Shown here piece after piece: positions 35,356 through 47,800 of a DNA stretch of 64,000 nt; positions within the stretch are counted from its first letter, which is position 1; the number at the start of each line of letters is the position of its first letter. A model generated the notes under the pieces. That model did no database searches, had not been told where the DNA came from, and worked only from the letters and a program-made list of their open reading frames with translations. The stretch lies in contig CM040422.1 in assembly GCA_022702705.1 (NCBI GenBank), forward strand, positions 35,239,270-35,303,269, in the 5' to 3' direction. Both the position numbers and the translations under genes were made by a program. The DNA is from Papilionanthe hookeriana x Papilionanthe teres. Lineage: Eukaryota; Streptophyta; Magnoliopsida; Asparagales; Orchidaceae.

Positions 35356-38300
35356 CGTTGACCTCATTTTTGGTGAGGTCTTGTCTTTCCTTTTAGTGCT
35401 TAGGATCTAGCCATAGGACTTCTCCTTGACTATCCTAGAAGACCAGTGATAGAACCTACCTTTGACAAATTCAAACCAAATATTGGTTCTCTTTGGAATC
35501 TTACATAGATGGTCATCAACCTCCAAATCACTTGGAAGGTTGGGACCAATGTGTGAGAAGACAAAGATGAACTCCTATAGGATGTCCAAGCTTTAGGACT
35601 TCCCTGGGTGGCCTGGTCCTGGTGAGGTTTGTCTTGCACACACTACACTCCTACACCAATCCTAAACCCTGAACCATCCTTACCCAATCTTGACTCGTGG
35701 TTCATTGGAGCACTCATGTGGCTAAGTCCAAACCCCCAACCCTTGGCTAAGAGGGTTAGGAACAACTTATGAGATGTTCAAAATGGACACTTATTGGTCC
35801 ATGGCTCACTCTAGGCTTTCCCATTCCCCTCAACCATAACCAAACTTCATTTTTGCCAAAGTTTTTTGTTTTGACATTGGGTCCTTAAACTTACCCAAAA
35901 TTACCTAATTGCCCCTACAACCACCAAATCATCCAAAAATTCCCAAAAAATACCCAAAATTCCCTAAATTCCTAAGAATCATTTTAAAATAATTCCCAAC
36001 TCTTAAATCCACCAAAATACCCCAATACCCTCCAAATAACCTCCAAATACCCTAAATATTCCCAAAAAATTCCTAAAAATCCCAATTATTTCCAATTTCA
36101 TTTTGTTCAACTACATAATAGCCTAATTTTGCCAATTTAACCCAATTTTATCAAAATCCCCAACTTGACCTATTTTAACCCAAGTGGACCCAATGTCAAA
36201 CCAAATCAATCCAATTGACCCCAATCTTGACCAAATTCAATTATAAACTTTAATTCAACATCCCCACTACCAATTTAGACCAAATCCAATCCCAATTTGA
36301 TTCACATTTGAATTCAATTTTAACTTGAAACCTAAAGCCCCAATTTTGGCCTATGACCCAAACTTGCCTCAAACCAACCCAATTCAACTCAATTTTCCCC
36401 AATTTAAATCCTAAACCTTCCATGGCACTCCAATGAAACCCATGCAACATTCAATTACCCCAATTTGAACTCAAACCTAACCTAAATACATTTGAAATCC
36501 AAAATACCTCATTTTAACCTAACTTGGATCCATGCCCTAAACCTACCAAATTGATTGGCTTAATCCCAAAATTTCTTCCCAATTGATGTTGGAAACTCTT
36601 CAATACATCCCCCTAGACCATTTAAAACTTTCAATTGGGTCTAGACCCCACCTTAACCTAACTTGGACCGAAGTTGATTCAACCTTGCCTAAATTAACCA
36701 AAACTCCAAAATCCCCCAAATTGAAGCTCTAAATGAATTCCAATCCACCTCATGTCTTCATGAAACTTCTTCATGGAAATCATTTCTACAATGTTGCTCA
36801 AGACACTTGGAACTAAATCAAAACCAAAATCAAGTTAGCCCAACCTAAACACAAGTGAGCCAATTTGAACCCATTGCCTAACCAAACCAATTTGAACCAA
36901 ATGTGGCTAAACCAACCCTTCCATAGCCATTAAGTGAACCCTAGGAACCACCCTAGATCCACCTAGCCCAAGATAATGAGCCATGGACGAAAGGATCCCA
37001 AAATTAAGGGATTTACTTCCTTAAGTGCCTTAAACACCTTGGAGCCTTACCATATTTGCTCCCTAAGCTTTAATTACTCCACTTGATGGCCTGGATGACC
37101 TGCCACTGGTTGAACTGACCCATGACCAACTCCCCTGTCCTTACCGGCTGGCCTAGTCACCGGAGGGGACCAAAACCAAGAGCCACCACTAGACTAAACT
37201 CACCCTAATCTTCCTAACTATCCACCTCAACCAAAATTGAACTTGGAGCTCCACTACCCTCCACCTAAGCATTTGAATTCACCCCCCAATTGAACCCTGG
37301 CTCAGCCCCATGGCCCTCGCATATAACTCACCCCTCTCGGCCATGAGAGAGGTGTTGAATCTTTTTCATTAAAACCCTCCCAATTGCTCCCACAACTGCT
37401 CCCAACCAAGAGAAGCTTAGCTGCACTGCTTTCCAGCCCTCACCCCTACTGGCTGAGCCCAATTTTTGAGTTGAATCTCAGACCAAAAAACATGACACTC
37501 ACCAAATCTCCATAGAAACAAAATTAACTTCTCCCACACCTTCACCAGAGGTAGAGAAGAAGTTTTCCAGAGAAAGCCCCCTCACCAGGCTAGCCATTCC
37601 TTCTATCGGCCAGAGCTTGATATCGGGCTTGGATGAAGTCATACCTAGGAAATTCATCAGGACCAGAAAGTTCATCTGTAGGCTCCTCCAGCTCCAACGA
37701 ACATGTCGAGCACATTCAATCGAGGCTTCACCTCTTGAACCAAGGTATGGAAATTCCTCTTGCTCCCGAGCTTCCAGCGATTCTCCATTTTATTTCACTT
37801 GATTTCAATGCGCTTTAGAATTATATATGTGTAGCCCTTGTTTAGACAAGCATGTAGGAAGAAACTGCACTCGATTTGGTTGAGTATCGAGTGAGATCTT
37901 AAGGTTAGAAGGTGGATGGCTCTCGGGACGCACCAGTCATAGACGATGACCAGCCGTCATTCGATCGGGCATGTATCGGATGGACGGCCAGGATCGCGCC
38001 GGATAGAAGCTTGGAACGGAACCACGGGCCCCGTGGCTGCCGAGTCAGATGGTGGCGTCGAACAGGAGCACGTCGCGTGGAGCTTCGACCCGCCGTTGGT
38101 TGAGGTGGCGCCGACGTGGTTAAGTAGGAAATTACCTATTTTCTAATTTAATTAAATGCCCAAAACTTTAAAAATGCATATCTTTGTGTAGAAAAATCTT
38201 AAAAATAAACTAAAAATACCCTTAGTGAATAGAGGAGATTAATGTGGAAAAAGAATTAAATTATTTTGTTAAGTACTTTTTTTAATTAATTTAATACTAT

Positions 38301-41300
38301 TTTGAAGATTCTAATTCTCCATTCATGCATACAATTCACCATGGCATGAGACCATAGGGCTTTTGTACCCTCTGATCTTGGGAACATTCTCTGAATTTTC
38401 CAAGGCCAGAGGCTATCTCTATGGCAATTTATCTATTTTCCAAATTTATGTGTATGTTTTGGTATTTTAATTCCAATAATTATCATGTTGGTTAATAAAA
38501 TCTAGAAAAATTAAGGGAAGTATCTCTGGACCAGAGGACCCCAGGACAATTATGGTTTGGTTTAACTCATTCAAATAAACCCTAATTTGGCCAAAACCCT
38601 AAAATTAAGATTAAATTAATTTGAAACAACCACTTACTAAAATAACAAAAAATCAATTCTTCACTGATCTTTAGAGTCAGTGGAGTCTCACATAAAAATT
38701 TGAAATCAGTTGAAAATGATTTAACCCACTAAATAAATTATTTAAACCAATAGCCACTTTTAAACTTTAAAAATTCATAAAACCTAAAATACATTTCAAA
38801 AATTCACCAAATTCATTTTGAGACCTCTTTGGTATCAGAGAAGCCTAGGAAAATTAAAATTGAATTTTTTCTAAAATTTTCATTTTTTAACCTATTTTTG
38901 AATATTTTAATAATTAAAAATAATAAAATTCACAAAAATGTCATGTTTTGCTTCCTAATCACTTAGAAACCAACCAAATATTTCTCGTAAGTCTCTAGGA
39001 AAAGATATTGAATTTTAAAAGCTTAATGTATTTTTTAATATTAAAAAATGGATTTTTCAACCTTTCCCACTAAAGGAATTCTTAAAATTCAAAAAAAAAT
39101 CAGAAAATTATAAAATTTATTTCTTTGAGTTCCTTAAAGTTAGAGAGATTTAAAAAAAAAATAAAACTTAATTTTCAAATTTAATTTAATTTTATAATTA
39201 ATTATTACCGTAAAACTAAAAAAAAATATAATAAATAAAATATAATTCAAAAAATCACCAAAATTAGTCCAAGTGGTCCTCTGGTCAGTAGGAACCTCCC
39301 ATAATATTCCCAAGTACAGAAAATTTACCTTGGTTATGTTGTTAAATTTTCATTGAAAATCCCCTATTTTCATTAAAACAATTATATAAATTAAATTTTA
39401 AAAATAGAAAAATCATATTTTCTCCTCTAATGTCTTAATTGACATATGGGTAAGGTGACATAAAAAAATCTCAAATTCATTTGAGCTTAATTTAACGAAT
39501 TATGAGATGAATATGTTTAAGAGGGCATTAAAATTATTAAAAGGTTTTAACCTTAATTAAAATTTAGGTTTAATCAAAGGGAAGGATAAAATATTTGATC
39601 ATAGTTTCACTTTGGATGATTAAAACATAGGAATTTTAAATGATAGAAACTCATTAAAATCATATTGAACATTAAAGGAGAAACATTAATTAAATCACCT
39701 AAACCTTAAAAGACTGATTAAGGCTTGAATTATTAAAGATTATGGATGTAATATATAAGAGTTTTAATTCTTTAAATTGAATCCCTAATCAATAATTTGA
39801 TCAAATATTATTTAAACATCAATTAATGGGACTCCAACAAGATGATTGGAACTAATAATTTAAAAAAGAGAATGATTTTTAAAATTTTATAATTAAATTA
39901 AAAGATATTTGGATTAATTTGAAATTATTTGAAAATCAAATTGAAACAAACTTAAGATGTTAAAATTAACCTGAAATTATTTAAGACCTAAATTAAAACA
40001 AATTTAAAACATCAAAGATTAACCTGGAACAATTCATGACAAAAATATCACAAATTGAAAATTAAAACGGTTTAAAAATATTTTAAATTAACTTGAAAAA
40101 TAAGTTAAGACCATTTGAAATATTAAAAATTTAACTGAATTAAACAAATTGAATACTATTCCAACTTAAAATGATTTAAAACACCTAAAAAGATCAACTA
40201 AAACCTTACAACTAAATTGAATCACTTTAAACCATTAATTCAAGCTTCAATTAAGAATGGTTAAATCTTTTAATGAATTAACCTGCCCCTAAAGGCTTTC
40301 ATTATCATAACTCTTAAATGAAGCATTAAATGAAATGTCACCCTACTCATAAGGATAATCAAACATCCTAATTCACTAAGCAAGAGTAACCCGGATGATT
40401 GATTGATCACCACAATGAAATTAACTGAACTTAAAATAACCTCTACAATGTTTAAGGAGATGTTCAGAATCCAATTCTGAACATTTCTCTAACTTGATGG
40501 GATGTTTAAAAGAATAGCGAGTCTTCATTGTTCTTTGGTGAAGAAAATCATCCTTAATAAAACACAAGAACCTAGACGTCATAGGAATTGATGAGCTATA
40601 GGATTAGGATTTTGGTAGACAACCAGAACCTTCCCTTAGCTTTACCTCGGTATTTGCTGCAAATATATAAATGACTTAACATGTGTTTTAAGTGCAGGTG
40701 AAAATGACGGGAGTGCCCAACAGGTACGCATTTAAGTTTATTACAATTTACATTTAGCGATTTATTAAATGTCTTACTTTCCTGTACTTATGAATGCATG
40801 AAAATGATCGAACCCAGCATGTTTAAACAACTCAAAATTTAATCACCAACAAAAATGAAACTGCAATTATAACTAAAATTAAAACTTCTCGTTAGATAAT
40901 CGGGAATCCCTCGGATGATGTAACCCACGTGTTGCTAATGAGATTTTCCACGGTCTAAATGAAAGTGTGGAACTCATTCAGTTGAGTTTAGTAAATTCAT
41001 TTGGACTAAGTGAATCTGATGAAAATAGCGGTGCTGGGATGACGGAACCATGGGATCTTAATCGGTTCTGCTTAATCAACTTTAAGATTTGTTTTAATTA
41101 AAACATTAAACCATCTCAATTTTCAACTTTTCTAAAGCAAAACACTTCTCTCATCTATTGATTATAACTTTCTAAAACCAAACCTCTGCAACAATAAGGA
41201 GCTTGGAGCACAGTGGACAGCACAACCATTTTCATCGGCAAAACTTGTGTCTACTTCAGCAAAACCTTTCTTAGAAATTAAATAACCAAGCTATAGGATT

Positions 41301-42124
41301 TCAAGGTAGTCTGCCTAGTGCAACATAAAACCTTAGCATTTCGTTAGGCAATTGCATAATCATGTTCTACAAATTAAGCCCTAACCGGTCTTAGGACTCT
41401 GAGGTAGTCGTTTGGTATGACATAAACCCTCACATCTTTGAGGCTATTTGTATAGTTATGTCATATAAATATAAGTCCTAATTAATTAAAATTAGCAAGA
41501 TTGAACATTAAATAAACTCTCAAATTGAAGCCAAACAATAGGATAGTCGGGAAGTCACCGAAATTCACTTCGGGTCCGTGACATCCCCTACTTCTCTTCC
41601 TTTGGACTCTTAAAAATAAACTGTTCCAAAATTTGATCTATTCCCTATTGAAATTTCTAAAATCTAATCCTTTGAAAGCTTAAACTTTGAAATTCCTGAG
41701 AGCAAAACCACTGATCATTATCGAGAGTTTTCTTAAATGATTCCCGTCATTTAAGATGTAATTAACTATAGGGGCTTGCCCTTATAGGGAACTTTAAGAA
41801 CCCAGGTAATAAAACCCCGCCTAATTCCTTTATATTAAGCGAGAGAACTTTTCGACTTATAAAATTGGTTTGCGGACCAAACGAGATGTCACAAATCTTT
41901 TAGTTTATTTAATCGAGCCCCATCATCAAGCAGTGTGTCTATTCCTCGGGATAGATACACAGTTTGTGATGTGGTGCTCGTTTACATAAACTATCTGGGA
42001 TGTGAGATCAGTTTAATTTCATATCTTAAAATTTTCAAACTTAAAATTATTTTCAAAATAAAATGCTACTTTCTAAATTATATATATTTAAGTTAAACAT
42101 AAAACCTAAAAAATAATGCCGATA
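35356..42124 (+). mobile_element. 6.77-kb solo-LTR-like element (family E, copy 2) with GATTT duplications
   Basis: Flanked by perfect 5-bp duplications, GATTT at 35351-35355 and 42125-42129. The termini are CGTTGACC and GCCGATA, decayed forms of TGTTGACC..GCCGACA. The entire sequence is found inverted at 44868-52015. No internal TG..CA edges are seen, so it reads as a solo LTR. From left it has a 300-bp end block, a G-poor zone (35640-37000), a GC-richer zone (37100-38110) and long AT-rich sequence. It ends with the module shared with 3088-13523. There is no coding sequence of a known family. Confidence 0.82.
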
Positions 42125-44867
42125 GATTTACCTTCTTGGATTAATCTCTAAAATTTACATAAGAGGACTGCTACTCATCTCAAAACTTGGAATTGGGTTT
42201 GTTTTGGTAAGTTCATGACAACATTAAAAAGGCTAAGGGGGATGTCACTCATTTGGAAGCTGAGTTTTTACTGGGTAAAATTTTTGAGGTGGATCTACAT
42301 CTTGCCAATGAAAAGCCTCTCTTTCATATTAGAAATCAAGAATCCTTTCTAAAGTAAAAATATGTAGTCACTAGATTTATTGAAGGAGACAGAAACTCCA
42401 GATTCTACCATGCTTGTATTTCCTATAGGAGAAAATACAACATGATCCTGTCAATCACTAATGCTGCTGGGGTTAAACTTACTAAACCTGTGGACATTGC
42501 TGCAGATGCTGTGACACATTTCAAAAAATTGTTTATCTACAGACCTTCTACCAGAACACCTATCAACTGGAGCCTTTTTCAAGATTGTCATCAATATGTT
42601 CAAGCCTTAACCCTCTCTAATTTGCCTTTAGAAGCTGAAATCAAATATGCTTTTCACTCTCTTGATAGTAATAGAACTGCTAGTCCTAATGGATTTACTG
42701 TCTCCTTTTATAAAGCTGGGTGGCCCAAAATTCACACAAAAGTGACCCAAGCTATTCAATGCTTTTTCAAAGGTGTTGACCCCCTAGATACTTTACTACT
42801 GCTACCATTATTCTGATCCCAAAGAACAATGTTAGACAGATTTAGGGTGTTTTAAGGCCCATAAGTTTAACTACTGTTATCTCGAAATTGATCAGTAAGA
42901 TTCTGGTGTGTAGACTTCAGCCTCATTTGCAACACCTTATTACACCAATCAAGCTGCCTTTGTCAAAGGCAGGACCATCTCTGAAAACATCCTGTAGGCC
43001 TAGGAGCTGCTGCTTGACTTAGACAGGAAATGCAAAGGGCACAATTTGATCTTTAAGCTTGATATCAAATAGGCCTATGATACCATTAGCTGGGATTTTA
43101 TACTGGATACTCTAGCTGATAGAGGCTTCTCACCTGACCTGATCTAGTTGATTGGGAGATGTCTTCATTGTAATGCTCATTCTATTATGGTGAATGGTCA
43201 AAGTCATGGTTTTTTCAGTGCCACTAGGGGCATCAAACAAGGTGATCCTCTTTCTCTAACCTTTTTCATTCTAGCCTTTAATTATATGTCAAGATTGCTT
43301 GATGATCTGTTTTCTCATTCTCCTCACCTGGCTTATCATCACAAATCTAATGTAATTTTTAGCCATCTATCTTATGCTGGTGACATCAATATATTCTCAA
43401 AAGCTTCCAAACCTGCCATTAAAGCTATGAATCAAGTTTTGATACATTTCCAACTTGCTTCTGGTATGGAACTTAATTTGCAGAAGTGCCAATTTTTTGC
43501 TAGCTCTCATGTTACTGCTCAGATTAAACACTGGATCTCTGAATATACTGCCTTTACTCAAGCTACCCTTCCTATTAAATACCTGGGAGTCTAATTACTG
43601 AAAGGGTGAGTAAAACAAACCCAATTTTGTGAGATTATTGATAAAATAAAAGCACAATTGCATTGTTGGACCGATTCCTTCCATTCTAATGGGGGTAGAA
43701 TTACATTACTGAAAAGCATTCTTTTAGCCATACCTTCTTATGCTTTACAGATGTTTACCATGAAGAAAAGTACTCAGAACCTACGGGGAAGGATTTTTAA
43801 TAGATTCTTATGGTCTTGACAATATAAGCAAGTTCATTGGCTCCCTTGGCATAAACTGTGGAAGCCTATTTCTGTAGGGGGGCTGGGATTTAAAAACTTC
43901 ATACACCTTAGCACTATTAATCTCTGTAAGTTATTGATTATATTCAGAGCACAAGATTGCCTGTGGGTAATTTTTCTGAAAGGAAAATATTGCAATAATG
44001 TGCACCCCTTCTTAGTCAAACCCAAACTAGGGGATTCTAGGATCTGGGCTAAAATGATGGAAATAGGGAATCAAGCTGAAGAACTTTTCATTTGGCAGCT
44101 GGGTCGACACAATTTTTGGCTAGATCAGTGGTTTTGGAATGGAGAAAAGCTCTATAAACCCAAACACTCAAACACTCAAGTCAAGGAGTTCTGGTTGGAT
44201 AACCACTGGAACAACAATTTGCTTAGCACCATCCTTACATCTGATCAACTGCAGCAGGTCAAGCAAAATCCTTTCTGCCCTAGAGAGAAAGACAAACTCA
44301 TTACCAGAAACAACCCTTCTCAAAAACTCGCTGCCTATATTTATCAGAAATTATTTCATTGGAACCAGTTAGCTTAGGGTCCTGCTATTTGGGGGAAGTT
44401 GTTAACTGCATCTATGTCTTCTTTTGCTAGGGAGTATGGAAAATGCTTCTTCTACCCACTGATGATATCCTTAAGCTAAAAGGTCTGAGAGGCCCTTCTA
44501 TTTGCCATCTTTTCCATACAGCTGAAGAATCTCTGGAACATCTTTTCTTTGCTTGTGACTTCTCTCAAGAGGTTTGGAAAACGCTTTTACAGAAACTGAA
44601 GCTGGACACACTTCTTTTGAGTTGGTACTCCTTCTCTGACTATTGGGAGGATTGGTTTCATGCCAAGCTTTTGGTAATTCCTTGCCTGGTTGCTTGGTTC
44701 CTCTGGATGACCATAAACCAATCCAAATATGAAGTTGTTCCCCCCATGACCACTAGAGTAGTTAGAAACTGCTCGTCCTACATCCACAAATTAATTCACC
44801 ATCACCAATTGTCGACATATTTTAGGTTAAGTGTTGCATTTTTAGAAAAGAGGCCGCTTACAGAATT
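42125..44867 (+). pseudogene. LINE B ORF2, RT and zf-RVT domains
   Basis: Resumes the LINE frame after the insertion. RT blocks are FIEGDRNSRFYHACISYRRK (42378), LDSNRTASPNGF (42660), KLDIK-like residues (43060), TRGIKQGDPLSLTFFILAFNYMSRL (43225) and the catalytic box YAGD at about 43375, where YADD is expected. LLLPTDDILKLKGLRGPSICHLF and FACDFSQEVWKTLL (44445-44580) are the zf-RVT zinc-binding module. Several stops occur (near 42356, 42816, 43594 and 44377). It is cut at 44867 before RNase H. Confidence 0.87.
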
Positions 44868-47800
44868 TGTCGGCGATTTTTTAGGTTTTAAATTTAATCT
44901 AAACATATGTATTTTGGAAAGTAGCATTTTGATTTTTAAAAAATGTTTTTTTTATGTTTGAAAATTTTAAAGTATGAAGTCAAAACGACCTCGCACCTCA
45001 AAAAGTTTATATAAACGAGCACCACATCACATACTGTGCATCTATCCTGAGGAATAGGCACACTACTTGATAACGATGCTCGATTAAATACACTATTAGA
45101 TTTGTGACATCCGTTTGGTCTGCGAACCAATTTTATAAGCTGAAAATTTCCCCTATTTAATATGAAAGAATTAAACAGGGTTTATATTACCTGGGTTCTT
45201 AAAGTTCCCTATAAGGGCAAGTCCCTATAGTTAATTACATATTAAATGACAAGAATCATTTAAGAAAACTCTCGATAATGATCAGTGTTTTTGCTTTCAA
45301 GAACTTCAAAGTTTGAGGTTTCAAAGGATTGAATTTTGGAAATTTTAAAATGGATCGGATCAGATTTGGAACAGTTATTTTGAGAGTCCAAAGGAAGTGA
45401 AGTAGGGGATGTCACAGACCCGAAGTGGACCTCGGTGACTTCCCAACTATCCTATTTGATTGGCTTGAATTTGAGAAAATGTTAATTAATGTTTCAATCC
45501 TGCCAATTTTAATTAATTAGGACTTATACTTGTATGACACGATCATACAAATAGCCTAAAAAATGTGAGGGTTTATGTCAGACCAAACGGCTACCTCGGG
45601 GTCTTAAGATGAGTTAGGGCTTAAATTGAATAACATGATTATGCAAATGCCTAAAGAGAAGTTGGGGATTTATGTTTCACTAGGAAAACTACCTCAAAAT
45701 CCCATGGATTGTTGTTTAGACTAAAGGAAAGGTTAAGCTGACGAAGACTTGTTTTGCTGTTGAAGATGGCTATGCTGCCCACTATGATTGCTTCAAGCTC
45801 CCTGTTGTTGCAGAAGGTTTAGTTTTAGAAGTAACAATCAATGGGTGAAAGAAGTGTTTTTGTTCAGAGAGGTTTGAAAATTGAGATGGCTTAGTGTTTT
45901 AATTAAAACAAATCTTAAAGTTGATTAAGCAGAACTGGTTATGATCCCACGTTTCCATCATCCCGACACCACTTTTTTCATCAGATTCACTTAATCCAAA
46001 TGAATTTGCTAAACTCAACTAAATAAGTTCCACACTTTCATTTAGAACATGGGAAATCACGTTAGCAACACGTAGGTTACATCATCTGACGGATTCCCGA
46101 TCATTCAATGAAACGCTTTAATTTTAGTTGTAATTGCAGTTTTATTTTGTTGGTGATTAAATTTTAAGTTGTTTAAGCATGCTGGGTTCAATCATTTTCA
46201 TGCAATTATAAGCGCGGGAAAGTAAGAAATTTAATAAGTTGCAAAATGTAAAATGCAATAAACTTAAATGCGTGCCTGGTGGGCATTCCCGTTGTTTTCA
46301 CCTGCACTTAAAATACATGTTAAGGCATTTATATATCATTTATATATTTGAAATAAACACCTAGGTAAAGCTAAGGGAAGGGTTCTGGTTATCTACCAAA
46401 ATCCTAATCCTATTGCTAGTCAATTTCTATGCATCTAGGTTCTCAGTTTGGTTAAAGATGATTTTCTTCACCAAAGAACAATGAAGTCTCACTATTCTTT
46501 TAAAACATCCCATCAAGTTAGGGAATTGCTTGGAACTTAATTCTGAACATCTTCCTAAACATTTTAGGGATTATTTCGAGTTCAGTTAGTTTCATTATGG
46601 TGATGAATCAATACCTGGGTTTAGTTAAGTTTTGACTCTTGCTCAGTGAATTTGGATGTTTGATTATCCTATGAGTGAGGTGACATTTCATTTAATGCTT
46701 CATTTAAGAGTTATGATAATGAAAGCCTTTAGGGGCAAGTCAGTTCATTGAAGAATTTAACCATTCTTAATTTAAAGTTTGAATTAATTGTTTAAAGTGA
46801 TTTAATTTAGTTGTAAAGTTTTAATTGATCTTTTCAAATGTTTTAAATTATTTTAAGTTTGAAAAGGTGTTCAAGTTGTTTAATTCAGTTAAATTTTAAT
46901 ATTTTAAGTTGTCTTAACTTTTTTTAGATTAATTTTAAGTATTTTAAAGTGATTTAATTTTAATTATAGAAATTTAATAATAAATTGTTCCAAATTAACC
47001 TTAATGTTTCAAATTTGTTTTAATTTAAGTTTTAAACAATTTCAAATTAGTTTTGATATTTTAGATTTGTTTTAATTTGCTTTTCTTACTTCAAATTTTT
47101 TTAATGTTTTAAGTTTTAGTTTAATTATAAATTTTCAAGATTATCTCTCTTTCTCTTTTTAGTTTCAATTATCATTTTAAAGTTCTATTAATTGATTTTT
47201 AAGTCATCATTTAAATTGATTCTGCTCAGGTGGTGCAGATCTTGAAAGGTCATTCTTACTCCTGGGATATGATGGAGTGGATGCATAAGATCAAGGGGCT
47301 CTCCAACTCAATTCTCATCAATTACACTCATATCCCTAGGGAGGGCAATAGACCAGCAAACTGGCTTGCTAGACTTGGTAGGAATTCTGATAATATATTG
47401 GTGTCTAATTCTCCCCCTCTAGCTCTAGATTTTTTGTTACACGATGATGCAGTTGATATCCCTTTTGTAAGAACCATGTAAGAAACTTTTTATTTTAATA
47501 TATTTACCTGGGGTGTCCCCTAGGTACTTTTGGTTAAAAAAAGTAATATTTGATCAAATTGTTGATTAGGGATTCAATTTAAAGAATTAGAGCTCTCCTA
47601 TATTACATCCCTAATTTTAATAATTGAAGCCTTAATTAATCTTCCAAAGTTTAGGTGATTTATTTAATTAAGATCTCCTCTATAATGTTCAAAGTGATTA
47701 ATGAGTTTCTGCCCCTTAACTTCCCATGTTTCAATCATCAAAGAGGAAAATTAAGATAAAAATGTTTACCCTTCCCTTTGGTTTAGCCTAAATTTTAATT

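Larger units (their letters stand above)
33016..44867 (+). mobile_element. L1-like LINE B, plus strand, interrupted by a 6.8-kb LTR
   Basis: Segments 33016-35355 and 42125-44867 form one LINE of the family also seen at 20.4-27.5 kb. They hold ORF1 (5'-truncated and internally duplicated), the ORF2 endonuclease, then RT and zf-RVT after the insertion. It is cut inside the RNase H region at 44867 by a second large LTR. Removing the 35356-42124 element and one GATTT restores a contiguous LINE. ORF2 is broken by several stops. Confidence 0.85.
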
